64,000 nucleotides of DNA from Pseudolysinimonas sp051954455 (GCF_051954455.1 NZ_JBQCHS010000004.1:1-64000), one strand, 5' to 3'. Shown: positions 26,124 through 35,297, counted from the stretch's first letter. Translations and numbers: made by a program. Notes: a model not told the origin generated them from the sequence alone.

Positions 26124-26851
26124 ACTGGCTCGGCGACGTGCTCGCCTCGATCGGCGCCTTCTTCGGCGGGATCAACGACCTCGTGAACCAGTCGCTCATG
26201 TGGCTGCTCGCCACCGTGCAGGGCGTCGACCCCGTGCTCCGCACGCTCATCGCGGCCGTGGGGATGTTCTGCGAGACGTCGATCCTCATCGGCCTGCTGA
26301 TCCCGGGCGACACGATCGTCATCGTCGCGAGCACGGCCGTGTCGTCCCCGCTGGAGTACATCGCGCTCCTGCTCGCGGTGATCGCCGGGTCGCTCGCGGG
26401 CGAATCCCTCGGATTCGCGCTCGGGCGCTGGTTCGGCCACGGCATCCGGCACTCGCGGCTCGGACGGCGGATCGGGGAGGCCAACTGGATGCGCGCCGAG
26501 CGCTACGTCCGCCGCCGCGGCGGTCCCGCGGTGTTCGTGTCGCGCTTCCTGCCGGTGCTGCACTCGCTCGTACCGCTGACCGCCGGCGCGGCCGAGATGA
26601 CCTACAGCCGGTTCATCGCGTGGACGGCGCCGGCCTGCGCGGTGTGGGCGACGCTCTACGTCACCTTCGGCACCCTCGCGGCCGGGAGCGTCCGCCGCCT
26701 GGCCGGGCAGATCCACTTCATCGGGTACCTCTTCGTGGGCGTCGTCATCGTGTTCCTCGTCGCCGTCGTCGTGGTGCGCAAGCTCGTCGAGCGGCACCAG
26801 GCGCGGCACTGGGGCGAGGACGACGACGACACGGGGAAGCGGGTCGAGTAG
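26120..26851 (+). CDS. DedA-family membrane protein
   Basis: Encodes 243 residues. Features of DedA/SNARE-associated proteins are visible: a GLLIPGDTIVI segment after helix 2, the amphipathic re-entrant region with SRFLPVLHSLVPLTAGAAEM, and terminal helices. Family members are lipid transporters or scramblases linked to membrane homeostasis. The last residues, K-R-V-E-stop, are encoded by the outer arm of an intergenic repeat (26839-26851). Confidence 0.88.
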   Translation: MNWLGDVLASIGAFFGGINDLVNQSLMWLLATVQGVDPVLRTLIAAVGMFCETSILIGLLIPGDTIVIVASTAVSSPLEYIALLLAVIAGSLAGESLGFALGRWFGHGIRHSRLGRRIGEANWMRAERYVRRRGGPAVFVSRFLPVLHSLVPLTAGAAEMTYSRFIAWTAPACAVWATLYVTFGTLAAGSVRRLAGQIHFIGYLFVGVVIVFLVAVVVVRKLVERHQARHWGEDDDDTGKRVE

Positions 26852-26926
26852 CCGGCACTGCCAACGTGTCGAGACCTCATCGCACGATGGTCTCGATACG
26901 TCGGCTGCGCCGACTACTCGACCCGC
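26839..26926. repeat. Intergenic inverted repeat, copy A
   Basis: Outer arms GCGGGTCGAGTAG (26839-26851) and CTACTCGACCCGC (26914-26926) are perfectly inverted. Inside are TCGAGACC (26869-26876) / GGTCTCGA (26889-26896) and a small hairpin GTCGGC-TGC-GCCGAC (26900-26914). The left arm contains the TAG stop and last three codons of the DedA gene. It lies between convergent genes and may also work as a terminator. Confidence 0.85.
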
Positions 26927-26933
26927 TCGGGTG

Positions 26934-27863
26934 CTACTTGGTGAAGCCGTTCTTCTTCAGCCAGTCGGCGGCGACCGTCTTCGGGTCGGCCTTGGCGTCG
27001 CCGCTGATCTGCGTGTTGAAATCGAGCAGGTCATCGGTCGTCAGCTTCGCCGACACCTTGTTGAGGGTCGCCTTGACCTTGTCGGAGAGCTTCGCCGTCG
27101 TGACGATCGGCACGACCTGCTGCGAGGCGAAGAGGTTCTTCGGGTCCTCGAGCGTGACCAGCTTGTTCTCCTTGATCGACGGGGTGGTCGAGTAGATGTC
27201 GGCCACCTGCGTCGTGCCGTCGAGCAGGGCCTTCAGCGTCGCGGGGCCGCCGCCGTCGTTGATCGGCGAGAACGTGATGTTGTTCAGGCCGTAGACGCTC
27301 TTGAGGCCGGGGATGCCGTCGGGTCGGGTCTCGAACTCCGGGTTCGCGGTCACCGTGACCGACGGGAGCTTCGCGAGGTCGGCGATCGACTTCAGGTCGT
27401 TCTTGGACGCGAAGTCCGACGTCACGTTGAGCGAGTCGGAGTCGGCCGCCTCGGCGAAGTCGGTCGCCGAAAGACCCTTGGGGAGCTTCGCGTCGAGAGC
27501 GGACTTGACCTCGCTGCTCGACTTCTGGTTGGCGTTCTTGTCGAGGAACGAGAGGATGCTGCCCGCGTACTCCGGGATCAGGTTCACCTCGCCCTTCTCG
27601 AGCGCGGGGATGTACGCCGCGCGAGCGCCGATGTTCACCTTGTAGGAGACCTTGACGCCGTCGGCCTCGAGCGCCTGGCCGTAGACGTAGGCGAGGGCGA
27701 CGTTCTCGGGGAAGTTGGCGGAGCCGACGGTCAGGCTGTCGCTGCTGCCGCTGTCGCCCGACCCCCCGCCCAGGCTGTTGCCGGTGGAGCATCCCGCCAG
27801 CGTCAGACCGACGGCCACTGCCGCAGCGGCCGCCGCGATCATGCCTCTGTGGAACCTCTTCAT
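26934..27863 (-). CDS. Osmoprotectant ABC transporter substrate-binding lipoprotein
   Basis: Encodes 309 residues. A lipoprotein signal ends in L-A-G-C and is followed by a Ser/Gly-rich linker, then an OpuAC-type domain (LTVGSANFPENVALAYVYGQAL; INDGGGPATLKALLDG). It should capture glycine betaine, choline, carnitine or similar compounds. AGGAAGG precedes the ATG, which overlaps the stop of the upstream permease (ATGA). It is the last gene of a four-gene operon (ATPase, two permeases, binder). Confidence 0.92.
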   Translation of the reverse strand: MKRFHRGMIAAAAAAVAVGLTLAGCSTGNSLGGGSGDSGSSDSLTVGSANFPENVALAYVYGQALEADGVKVSYKVNIGARAAYIPALEKGEVNLIPEYAGSILSFLDKNANQKSSSEVKSALDAKLPKGLSATDFAEAADSDSLNVTSDFASKNDLKSIADLAKLPSVTVTANPEFETRPDGIPGLKSVYGLNNITFSPINDGGGPATLKALLDGTTQVADIYSTTPSIKENKLVTLEDPKNLFASQQVVPIVTTAKLSDKVKATLNKVSAKLTTDDLLDFNTQISGDAKADPKTVAADWLKKNGFTK

Positions 27864-28630
27864 GACTGCATACCTTCCTGGAGGGGCGTGGGCCCCGTGG
27901 CGGCCGCGAGCCGGGATGCCCGGCGGCCCTTCTTCGGCGACGCCGAATCCGTCGGGTCGCGAGGCACACCTCGCGGCGCGACGAGTCGTTGGACGAGCGC
28001 GAGGAGCCCGTCGATGATCAGGCACAGCACGGTCACGAGGATCGCGCCGGCCAGGAGCTGCACGAAGTCGTTCTGTGCGAGCCCGTTGATGAGGTAGATG
28101 CCGAGGCCGCCGAACGCGAACGCCGAGGCGACCGTCGTGGTGGCGATGACCTGGAGCACCGTCGAGCGGAATCCGCCGACGATGAGGCCGGCCGCGAGCG
28201 GGATCTCGACCCGGAGGATGATCTGCCACTCCGTCATGCCGAGGGCGCGCGCGGCGTCGATCGTCGTGCGGTCGACCGCTTCGAGACCTGCGTAGGCGCC
28301 GGCCAGCATCGGCGGGATCCCCAGGACGACGAGCACGATGACGATCGGGGTCGAGTTGATGCCGATCGCGAGCAACAGGATCGAGAGCAGGCCGAGGGTG
28401 GGGAGGGCCCGTGCGACGTTCGAGGCGAGGATCGCCGCGGTCCGCCCTCGGCCGGTGTGCCCGATCAGCACCCCCAGCGGGAGCGCGATGACCACGACGA
28501 TCACCACGCTGACGAGCGAGATTCCAAGCGTCTCGCCGATGCGTTGGAGGATCGCCGGATGACCTCCACCGGCCGCGCCGAGCCAGTGCGACCCGTCGAG
28601 GATCCAGGCGAACGCCTGCACGAAGATCAC
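27860..28630 (-). CDS. Osmoprotectant ABC transporter permease
   Basis: Encodes 256 residues from a GTG overlapping the previous stop (GTGA). It is an OpuCB/OsmW-like inner-membrane subunit with about six helices and the coupling-loop motif ARALGMTEWQIILRVEIPLA for contact with the ATPase. The Lys/Arg-rich C-terminal tail is cytoplasmic. Confidence 0.92.
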   Translation of the reverse strand: MIFVQAFAWILDGSHWLGAAGGGHPAILQRIGETLGISLVSVVIVVVIALPLGVLIGHTGRGRTAAILASNVARALPTLGLLSILLLAIGINSTPIVIVLVVLGIPPMLAGAYAGLEAVDRTTIDAARALGMTEWQIILRVEIPLAAGLIVGGFRSTVLQVIATTTVASAFAFGGLGIYLINGLAQNDFVQLLAGAILVTVLCLIIDGLLALVQRLVAPRGVPRDPTDSASPKKGRRASRLAAATGPTPLQEGMQS

Positions 28631-29325
28631 AGGTTCACCCCCTGGGGCGAAGGGCGCATCCAGCTCGGGCGCTCGGCGGAGCGCCGTGCACCCCGGTTCC
28701 ACGGCATGAGCAGCCGACCGAGCAGGTTGAGGATGACATCGAAGACCGCGGCCAGCAGCAGGACGGCCACGATGCCGACGATCGCCTCGCTCAGGAACTG
28801 CCGCTGGAACGCGTCGGTGAAGAACGAGCCGAGGTTCTCGATCCCGATGAGCGCGCCGACGCTGGCCAGACTGACGGTGCTGACCGACACCACGCGCACG
28901 CCGGCGAGGAGCACGGGGCCCGCGAGAGGCAGCTCGACCGAGAAGAAGCGTTGCACGGGCGAGAAGCCGATCGCCCGCGCCGATCCCGCCACGTCACGGG
29001 GGACGGAGGCGAACGCGTCCGACGCCGATCGCACCATGATCGCGAGCGCGTAGAGGGTGAGGGCGATGACGAGGTTGGTGGGATCGAGGATCGCCCCACC
29101 GAGCACGACCGGCACGAAGACCAGCAGCGCGATGGCGGGGATCGTGTAGACGATGTTGCCGACGACGAGGAGCACGGAGCGGGCGACGGTCGAGCGGCTC
29201 GCCCAGTAGCCGAGGGGGATGGAGATCAGGAAGCCGATCACGATCGCGGGTGCGGTGAGCCCCACGTGCTCCAGCACGCGACCCCAGATCAGCCCGGCGT
29301 TCGCCCCGATCCATCCCCAGTTCAT
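28627..29325 (-). CDS. Osmoprotectant ABC transporter permease
   Basis: Encodes 232 residues, paralogous to the downstream permease. It has the same fold, with the coupling loop ARAIGFSPVQRFFSVELPLA. The ATG shares a base with the ATPase stop (TGATG). The two permeases should form a heterodimer. Confidence 0.92.
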   Translation of the reverse strand: MNWGWIGANAGLIWGRVLEHVGLTAPAIVIGFLISIPLGYWASRSTVARSVLLVVGNIVYTIPAIALLVFVPVVLGGAILDPTNLVIALTLYALAIMVRSASDAFASVPRDVAGSARAIGFSPVQRFFSVELPLAGPVLLAGVRVVSVSTVSLASVGALIGIENLGSFFTDAFQRQFLSEAIVGIVAVLLLAAVFDVILNLLGRLLMPWNRGARRSAERPSWMRPSPQGVNL

Positions 29326-30230
29326 CAGGCGTCGCCCGCCTGGTCGGTCTTGTTGGAGACGCTGCGCGATTTGGGCCCCGCGTCCGAGACCGCGAGCCGT
29401 CCGCCGGGCGCGGCGATGACGCCGACCGGGTAGCCGCCGGCGTCGACGAGCACGCGGTCGTCGCCCTGCTCCGGCGCAGCGGGGCTCACCGAGAGCCGGC
29501 GCTTGCCGCGGTCGGCGCCGATGAAGCTGGCCACGAACTCCGTTGCGGGGTTCGTGAGGATCTCGGTCGGCGTGCCCTTCTGCACGATGTGGCCGCCGCG
29601 CTCGAGCACGACGACCTGGTCGCCGAGGAGGAACGCCTCGTCGATGTCGTGCGAGACGAAGACGATCGTCTTGGCGAGGTCCTTCTGGATGCGCAGGACC
29701 TCCTGCTGGAGCTCGTCGCGCACGATCGGGTCGACGGCGCTGAACGGCTCGTCCATGAGCAGGATGTTGGGGTCGACGGCGAGGCCGCGGGCGACGCCGA
29801 CGCGCTGCTGCTGTCCGCCGGAGAGCTGGGCCGGGTACCGGTCGGCGAGCCGGCGCTCGAGGCCGACCACGTCCATGAGATCGAGGGCGCGCCGGCGGGC
29901 GTCGGCCTTCGAGACGCCGGTCAGCCGCGGCACGGTCGTGATGTTGTCGAGGACGGTGCGGTGCGGCAGCAGGCCCGAGTTCTGCATCACATAGCCGATT
30001 CCGCGCCGGAGCTGCACGGGCTCGCTCGTCGCGACGTCGACGCCGTCGATCTCGACCGACCCGCTTGTGGGGTCGACCATGCGGTTGATCATCCGCATCA
30101 GGGTCGTCTTGCCCGAGCCGCTCGACCCGACGAGGACCGTGATCTGCCGCGCGGGGATCTGCAGGGAGAAGTCCTGCACCGCGTGCGTGCCGTCCGGGTA
30201 CGTCTTGGTGACGGAGCGGAACTCGATCAT
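29325..30230 (-). CDS. Osmoprotectant ABC transporter ATP-binding protein
   Basis: Encodes 301 residues. Walker A GSSGSGKTT, signature LSGGQQQRVGVARGL, Walker B ILLMDEPFSAVDP and the H-loop SHDIDEA are intact. It matches the ProV/OpuCA family, but the C-terminus lacks recognisable tandem CBS domains, which in OpuA sense ionic strength; an approximately 70-residue tail replaces them. It is the first gene of the operon. Confidence 0.93.
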   Translation of the reverse strand: MIEFRSVTKTYPDGTHAVQDFSLQIPARQITVLVGSSGSGKTTLMRMINRMVDPTSGSVEIDGVDVATSEPVQLRRGIGYVMQNSGLLPHRTVLDNITTVPRLTGVSKADARRRALDLMDVVGLERRLADRYPAQLSGGQQQRVGVARGLAVDPNILLMDEPFSAVDPIVRDELQQEVLRIQKDLAKTIVFVSHDIDEAFLLGDQVVVLERGGHIVQKGTPTEILTNPATEFVASFIGADRGKRRLSVSPAAPEQGDDRVLVDAGGYPVGVIAAPGGRLAVSDAGPKSRSVSNKTDQAGDA

Positions 30231-30320
30231 CGGGCCTGCTCCTCGCTGCCGTGGGTCGGGGTGGTCCGAAGACTATTGGAGCCCACCGACAACCCCGCGC
30301 GGGTCGTCACACAGGGAAAC

Positions 30321-30968
30321 TCAGCGCGCGCTCAGATATTCCCCGAGCAGCTGAGAACTGATCTTCGGCCCCTGGCCGAGGAACGCCGCGGACCCTCCGG
30401 CATCGCGCGCGAAGGCCCGCGCCGCCAGCGCGTCGAGCGCGACGATGGCACTCTCCATCGCGACCGGCAGGTCCTTGTGCGCCGCGATCCCGAACCGCGC
30501 CGTCAGCGCCTCGACCAGGGTCTCGGCCAGCACGGAGTAGGCGGGCGAGCCCTCGGCGGGGCGCAGATCGATCACGTCGCCGAAGCGGAGGGAGGCGAAG
30601 CCCGGCTCGCTGCGGAACGCGTCGACCAGGACCGCGACCGCGCCGTGGAAGGCGGCCATGGCGTCGTGGTGACGCTCGTCGGCGACGTCGGCCAGGATGC
30701 GCGCGGTGACACGGTCGGCATTGCGGGCGGCCAGGCTCTGCAGCACGGCGATGCGGTCGGGGAAGTAGCGGTACACGGTGCCGATCGAGGCGCCGGCGCG
30801 CTCGGCCACCATCGCGGTGGTCAGGCGCTCGTAGCCGATCTCGTCGACGACGGCCGCCGCGGCATCGAGCAGCGCCGTCAGCCGGGCGGCGGAGCGCGCC
30901 TGCACCGGCTCGTTGCGGATGAGCCCGGCGGCGTCGCTGCGCGACGGCGCCTGTTGAGTCTCGATCAC
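30321..30968 (-). CDS. TetR-family transcriptional regulator
   Basis: Encodes 215 residues. The N-terminal HTH reads YERLTTAMVAERAGASIGTVYRYFPDR. The C-terminal ligand domain is not assignable. It ends 90 bp upstream of the osmoprotectant operon on the same strand and is divergent from the App1-like gene; either could be its target. Confidence 0.9.
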   Translation of the reverse strand: MIETQQAPSRSDAAGLIRNEPVQARSAARLTALLDAAAAVVDEIGYERLTTAMVAERAGASIGTVYRYFPDRIAVLQSLAARNADRVTARILADVADERHHDAMAAFHGAVAVLVDAFRSEPGFASLRFGDVIDLRPAEGSPAYSVLAETLVEALTARFGIAAHKDLPVAMESAIVALDALAARAFARDAGGSAAFLGQGPKISSQLLGEYLSAR

Positions 30969-31116
30969 GGTGGTGTCCTCTCAGCCCAGCCGGGCGGTGG
31001 CAACGCCCCCGCTCCGATTGCGTGCACTCTATCGCCGGAACCCTGTGGCTTTGACGAAAGATCAGCGAGAGTCGGGATGAGAATCCCTTCATGTCGACAG
31101 GTGCGACACTGGACGC

Positions 31117-32136
31117 ATGGCGGCGCGCGGCCCCCGATTCGCTGCCCGGCTCGAGGATGCCGTGCAGGGCTTCCGCGAGCGCCGCGGGCGCAAGCGAGGA
31201 CTGATCCCCACGATCGTCCCCTACATGGGCTACGGCGCTCCCGGCTGGATCCGCGTGCTCGGACGGGTGGTCCTCCAGCGCCCCGATGCCGTACCCGCGG
31301 ATCGGCTCGAGGGGCTCCGCGGCTGGCGCAGCTTCGTGAGCGTCCCGGTCCGCGACGTCGAGGTGGTGGTGGAGTCCGGCGACGCCCGGCACGTGCTGCA
31401 CTCGGACCGCGGCGGCGTGATCGATGCGCGGATCGAGCTCGACCTCGAACCGGGATGGCGCGAGGTCCGGATGTCGGTCGACGGCGACGCCGTCACCGCC
31501 CGGGTGATGGTGGTCGATCCCGCCGCCCGCTTCGGCCTGGTGTCGGACATCGACGACACCGTCATGGTCACCGCCCTCCCCCGCCCCTTCCTCGCCGCGT
31601 GGAACACCTTCGTGCTCGACGAGCACGCGCGCACGCCGGTGGCGGGTATGGCGGTCCTCTACGACCGGCTGCAGCGGTCGCATCCCGGAGGACCGGTGAT
31701 CTACCTCTCCACCGGCGCGTGGAACGTCGCGCCGACGCTCACCCGCTTCCTCGGGCGCAACCTCTACCCGGCCGGCACGCTCCTCCTGACCGACTGGGGA
31801 CCGACGAACGAGCACTGGTTCCGCAACGGAGTCGCGCACAAGCGGGAGTCGCTGCGCCGGCTGGCAGAGGAGTTCCCCCACGTGCGCTGGCTGCTCGTGG
31901 GCGACAACGGGCAGTCGGACGAGAAGACCTACGGGGAGTTCGCCGCGTCGCACGCCGAGCAGGTCGCGGCCGTCGCCATTCGACGCCTCACGCCCGGGCA
32001 GGCGGTTCTGGCGGGTGGCCGGAGCTCCGGCACCGTGACCGCTGCGGGCGTGCCGTGGGTCTCGGCATCGGACGGCGCCGGACTCGCCGAGCAGCTGGCG
32101 GAACTGGGGATCGTGGAGCGGCCGCCGCACCTGTAA
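31117..32136 (+). CDS. App1-family (DUF2183) phosphatidate phosphatase-like protein
   Basis: Encodes 339 residues. The phosphatase core begins with SDIDDTV (nucleophile Asp144, Asp146, Thr148 of a HAD-like DxDxT motif), followed by VIYLSTGAWNVAP, LLTDWGP and LLVGDNGQSDEKTYGEF, as in yeast App1, a Mg-dependent phosphatidate phosphatase. The N-terminal 120 residues form the family's beta-rich region. No signal peptide is present. Lipid phosphate is the expected substrate. Confidence 0.85.
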   Translation: MAARGPRFAARLEDAVQGFRERRGRKRGLIPTIVPYMGYGAPGWIRVLGRVVLQRPDAVPADRLEGLRGWRSFVSVPVRDVEVVVESGDARHVLHSDRGGVIDARIELDLEPGWREVRMSVDGDAVTARVMVVDPAARFGLVSDIDDTVMVTALPRPFLAAWNTFVLDEHARTPVAGMAVLYDRLQRSHPGGPVIYLSTGAWNVAPTLTRFLGRNLYPAGTLLLTDWGPTNEHWFRNGVAHKRESLRRLAEEFPHVRWLLVGDNGQSDEKTYGEFAASHAEQVAAVAIRRLTPGQAVLAGGRSSGTVTAAGVPWVSASDGAGLAEQLAELGIVERPPHL

Positions 32137-32169
32137 CACGCGGGAGCGCCCGCTACCGTGGTGGGCGAC

Positions 32170-32943
32170 ATGACGCGCTTCGACGACGGCTCGGCGGGCG
32201 ACACCAACTACGGATCCATCGGCCGCGGGTACGCGGCCGTCCGCCGGCCCGACCCCCGCATCGAGGCCGTGGTCGAGGAGTCCCTCGGCGACGCCCGCAG
32301 CGTGATCAACGTCGGAGCCGGCGCGGGCTCCTACGAGCCGCGGGATCGGATCGTCGTCGCCGTCGAGCCGTCCGCGTCGATGCGCGCGGAGCGCCCCCGC
32401 GACCGCGTCCCCGCGATCGACGGAACCGCCGACCATCTGCCGTTCGACGACGGCGCCTTCGACGCGGCGATGGCATCCGTCACGGTGCACCAGTGGCCCG
32501 ACCTCGAGCGCGGGCTCGGGGAGCTGCGGCGCGTCTCGCGCGGACCCGTCGCGATCCTGACGTTCGACCCGATCGTGCCCGAGCCGTGGTGGCAGCCGGT
32601 CTACGTCCCCGAGCTGTACGAGGTGGAGGCCCGGCGCATGCCGCCGCTCTCGCGCATCGCGGACGCGCTCGGCGGCACGGTCGAGATCCGGACGGTCATG
32701 ATCCCGGCCGACTGCATCGACGGGTTCGGGCAGGCGTTCTTCGCGCGACCGGAGGAGACGCTGCGTCCCGAGGTGCGGCGCGCGATGTCCGCGTGGTCGT
32801 TCCTCGACCCCGGCGTGGTCGAGCGGTACGAGCGGGAGCTCGGTGCGGATCTGCGCTCGGGCGCCTGGGACGAGCGGTGGGGCGCGTTCCGCGACCTCCG
32901 CGCGTTCGACGGGGGCCTACGGCTCGTCGTCAGCCGCCCCTGA
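32170..32943 (+). CDS. Class I SAM-dependent methyltransferase
   Basis: Encodes 257 residues. Motif I is INVGAGAGSYE, followed by an acidic loop (VAVEPS) and a post-I segment LPFDDGAFDAAMASVTVHQW typical of UbiE/COQ5-like small-molecule methyltransferases (Methyltransf_11). The substrate is unknown. A GTG four codons upstream (32158) is an alternative start; the ATG is preferred because homologues begin near T-R-F-D. Confidence 0.85.
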   Translation: MTRFDDGSAGDTNYGSIGRGYAAVRRPDPRIEAVVEESLGDARSVINVGAGAGSYEPRDRIVVAVEPSASMRAERPRDRVPAIDGTADHLPFDDGAFDAAMASVTVHQWPDLERGLGELRRVSRGPVAILTFDPIVPEPWWQPVYVPELYEVEARRMPPLSRIADALGGTVEIRTVMIPADCIDGFGQAFFARPEETLRPEVRRAMSAWSFLDPGVVERYERELGADLRSGAWDERWGAFRDLRAFDGGLRLVVSRP

Positions 32944-32963
32944 TCGGGGGCCGCGGGGCGTCC

Positions 32964-32992
32964 TTGACCCGGCGGTCGCCCTTCGCTAGATT
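32964..32992 (+). promoter_or_regulatory. Sigma-A promoter before the small membrane protein
   Basis: TTGACC (32964-32969), a 17-bp spacer and TAGATT (32987-32992): the closest match to a textbook housekeeping promoter in this window. The start would be near 33000. Confidence 0.75.
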
Positions 32993-33082
32993 CGCGAGGT
33001 CGGACCGCGTGTCCCCCACATGGCGGACCGACATCGCGTTCCACCCCTGGGAGCGCTCCCCCGTCCCGGACAGGTCCCCCGC

Positions 33083-33322
33083 ATGTTCGTCGCCCTCCTC
33101 GTCGCCGCCGGCGCGACCGCCCTCGTCGCCGTCGTCATGATGCTCGTCACGCTGCAGCGCAGCGCACGGCTGACGCTCGTCCGCGGATTCGCGAGCGCGG
33201 CGCTCGGGGTCGGCATCGTGGCCGCCGCGGCCGTCGGGGTCGTCGCGGTCTCGGCCGCTCCCGCGGAGGCCGCCGCGCCGCACGGCCCGGTCATCGCCGA
33301 CCTGCAGCTGCCCACCCGCTGA
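33083..33322 (+). CDS. Small membrane protein of unknown function
   Basis: Encodes 79 residues. There are two hydrophobic segments (about 2-22 and 34-60) and a short C-terminus of the form AAAPHGPVIADLQLPTR. No family is recognised. The ATG at 33083 is chosen because GGACAGG precedes it and the protein then starts with a membrane helix; an in-frame ATG at 33020 would add a Pro/Arg-rich stretch. A strong promoter at 32964-32992 supports expression. Confidence 0.65.
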   Translation: MFVALLVAAGATALVAVVMMLVTLQRSARLTLVRGFASAALGVGIVAAAAVGVVAVSAAPAEAAAPHGPVIADLQLPTR

Positions 33323-33349
33323 GTCGGCGGTCGCGGGCATACTGCTCGC

Positions 33350-34408
33350 GTGGCCGACTTCACCCGCGCCCGGCGGCGGATCACGGCGCTCCGACTGACC
33401 GCGCTCGGCGTCGCGCGACCGTCCGGTACGCCGGCCGAGGCGGTCCGCTCGCTCCTGGCGATGCAGGCCCAGGATCTCCCCGGCGCGCTCTGGTCGGTCG
33501 GGCTGCGGTCGGGGGCGACCCGTGATGGGGTCGTCGCCGAGCACGAGGCGGGCGGGTTCGTGCGGTCCTGGCCGATGCGCGGCACACTCCACCTCGTCGC
33601 GCCGGACGACCTGCCGTGGCTCCTCGACCTGACCGGCGGGCGGGCGATGTCCGCGGCGGCGGGACGGCACCGCCAGCTCGGCATCGAGGCGACGCACGTC
33701 GCGCAGGCGGAACGGATCGCGCTCCGCGTGCTCGACGGGGCGACGGCGACGCGCGCCGAGCTCCTCGCGGCGCTCGAGCACGGCGGCGTCGACGTCGGGG
33801 GGCAGCGCGGCGCGCACCTGCTGCTCCGGCTCGCCCAGCTCGGGGTCGTCGTGATGACGGCGCGCGACCGCTGGGCCCGCCTCGACGCCGTGGCGCCGTC
33901 GCCCATCCGCCGGGATCGCGACGAGGCGCTGCGCGAACTCGCCCTCCGGTACTTCGTGTCGCACGGTCCCGCGACGGTCGCCGACCTCGCCTGGTGGGCG
34001 GGTCTCACCCTCGCCGGCGCGCGGGCCGGCACGGCCGCGGCGCGCGAGGGGCTCGAGGAGCTGGTGCTCGACGGTACTGCGTACCTGCACCGGCCCGGGC
34101 TCGAGCCCGCCCGTCCGGCGGCGCATCTGCTGCCCGGGTTCGATGAGAACCTCCTCGGCTACACGGACCGCAGCGCCCCGCTCGCGGGCGAGCCGCTCAT
34201 GACGGTGGCGCCGGGATCCAACGGGATGTTCCTCGCCAACGTGGTGGTCGACGGGGAGATCGTCGGCCTCTGGCGCCGGAAGGAGTCGGCGAAGGGCGTG
34301 CACGTGGAGATCGCGCCGTTCCGCGAGCTCGGCGCGAGGGCCCAGGCCGCGATCGCCCGCGCCTCGGCGCGCTATGCGCGGTATCTCGGCGTCCCCCTGC
34401 TCCCCTAG
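33350..34408 (+). CDS. Winged-helix DNA-binding (HTH_42) protein, AlkX/YcaQ-related
   Basis: Encodes 352 residues from a GTG. It belongs to the HTH_42 superfamily of interstrand-crosslink and alkylpurine glycosylases: AMQAQDLPGALW near residue 40 holds a QxQ element where YcaQ/AlkZ have QxD, and HLLPGFDENLLGYTDRS is a conserved C-terminal block. Glycosylase activity is possible but not shown for most members. CATACT about 8 nt before the GTG suggests a leaderless message. Its TAG stop is part of the ubiA -10 box. Confidence 0.8.
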   Translation: MADFTRARRRITALRLTALGVARPSGTPAEAVRSLLAMQAQDLPGALWSVGLRSGATRDGVVAEHEAGGFVRSWPMRGTLHLVAPDDLPWLLDLTGGRAMSAAAGRHRQLGIEATHVAQAERIALRVLDGATATRAELLAALEHGGVDVGGQRGAHLLLRLAQLGVVVMTARDRWARLDAVAPSPIRRDRDEALRELALRYFVSHGPATVADLAWWAGLTLAGARAGTAAAREGLEELVLDGTAYLHRPGLEPARPAAHLLPGFDENLLGYTDRSAPLAGEPLMTVAPGSNGMFLANVVVDGEIVGLWRRKESAKGVHVEIAPFRELGARAQAAIARASARYARYLGVPLLP

Positions 34409-34418
34409 GCTCGCCAGC

Positions 34419-35249
34419 ATGCTGGGTTCGGCGGGGGCGCTCGCCCGCTCCACGCACCCCGGTCCGAGCCTCGCGGTGACCGCCGTCGCGATCCTGCTCG
34501 GCGTCGCCGTGGGGTTGGAGTGGTGGCGGATCCTCGTCCTCGGTGCCGCGATCCTGCTCGACCAGATCTCGGTCGGGCTCTCCAACGACGCGCTCGACGC
34601 CCACCGAGACCGGGAGGCGGGGCGCGCGGACAAGCCGGTGGCGCGCGGCGACGTCGGAGTGCGGACCGTCTACCGGATCGCGGTGATCGCAGCGCTCCTT
34701 TCGCTCGTCGCGACGCTCCCCCTCGGCGTGCTCGCTCTCGCGGCGCACGCGATCGCGCTCGGCTCGGCGTGGCTCTACAACGTCGTCGCCAAGTCGACGC
34801 CGGTGTCGGTGCTTCCCTATGTCGTCAGCTTCGGACTCCTGCCGGCGATCGCGTCGCTCGCGGCCCCGCATCCGGCCTGGCCGCAGTGGTGGGCCCTCGC
34901 GGCCGGAGCGCTCCTCGGCATCGCAGCGCACGTCGCGAACGTCCTGCCGGACCTCGACGACGACCGGCGCACGGGGGTCCGCGGGCTGCCGCACCGGCTC
35001 GGTCCGCGTCCGTCCCTGGTGATCGCGTGGGCGGCGCTCGTCCTCGCCGCCCTCGCCGTGGCCTCCGGATCGGGATTCAGCGTCGTGGCGCTCGTCGGGC
35101 TCGGGGCCTCCGTCGTGCTCGCCGTCGCGGGCGTGTCCGTCGCTTGGCGACGCGGGGCGGGGCGCTGGCTCTTCCTCCTCGTGATCGTCGCCGCGCTCGT
35201 CGACGTGACGCTCCTCGTCCTCGCCGGGCACCGGATCGTCACCGGCTGA
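34419..35249 (+). CDS. UbiA-family prenyltransferase
   Basis: Encodes 276 residues with about 8-9 membrane helices. The first Asp-rich motif reads SNDALDAHRDREAGRADKP (Asn56, Asp57, Asp60, Asp64) and the second VLPDLDDDRRTGVRGLPHRLG; both bind prenyl diphosphate through Mg. It transfers a prenyl chain to an aromatic or other lipid acceptor; which one is unclear, as no menaquinone or heme genes adjoin. TAGGCT (34406-34411) is 7 nt before the ATG. Confidence 0.87.
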   Translation: MLGSAGALARSTHPGPSLAVTAVAILLGVAVGLEWWRILVLGAAILLDQISVGLSNDALDAHRDREAGRADKPVARGDVGVRTVYRIAVIAALLSLVATLPLGVLALAAHAIALGSAWLYNVVAKSTPVSVLPYVVSFGLLPAIASLAAPHPAWPQWWALAAGALLGIAAHVANVLPDLDDDRRTGVRGLPHRLGPRPSLVIAWAALVLAALAVASGSGFSVVALVGLGASVVLAVAGVSVAWRRGAGRWLFLLVIVAALVDVTLLVLAGHRIVTG

Positions 35250-35271
35250 ACCGATCGCGCGCCTGCTGCGT
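35247..35271 (+). promoter_or_regulatory. Predicted SigL-like ECF promoter
   Basis: TGAACC (35247-35252), 16 bp, then CGTAGT (35269-35274). This fits the SigL-type ECF consensus TGAACC-N16/17-CGT known from Mycobacterium tuberculosis. The TGA of TGAACC is the ubiA stop codon. It lies 26 bp before the GTG of the ECF sigma gene, as expected for autoregulation. Confidence 0.6.
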
Positions 35272-35297
35272 AGTCCCCGGTGAGGAGGTCCACTCGA

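Noticed and set aside
29589..33140. A 1183-codon plus-strand frame
   Set aside because: It is antisense to the ABC and TetR genes and out of frame with the App1-like and methyltransferase genes, with low-complexity Arg/Ala/Val composition.
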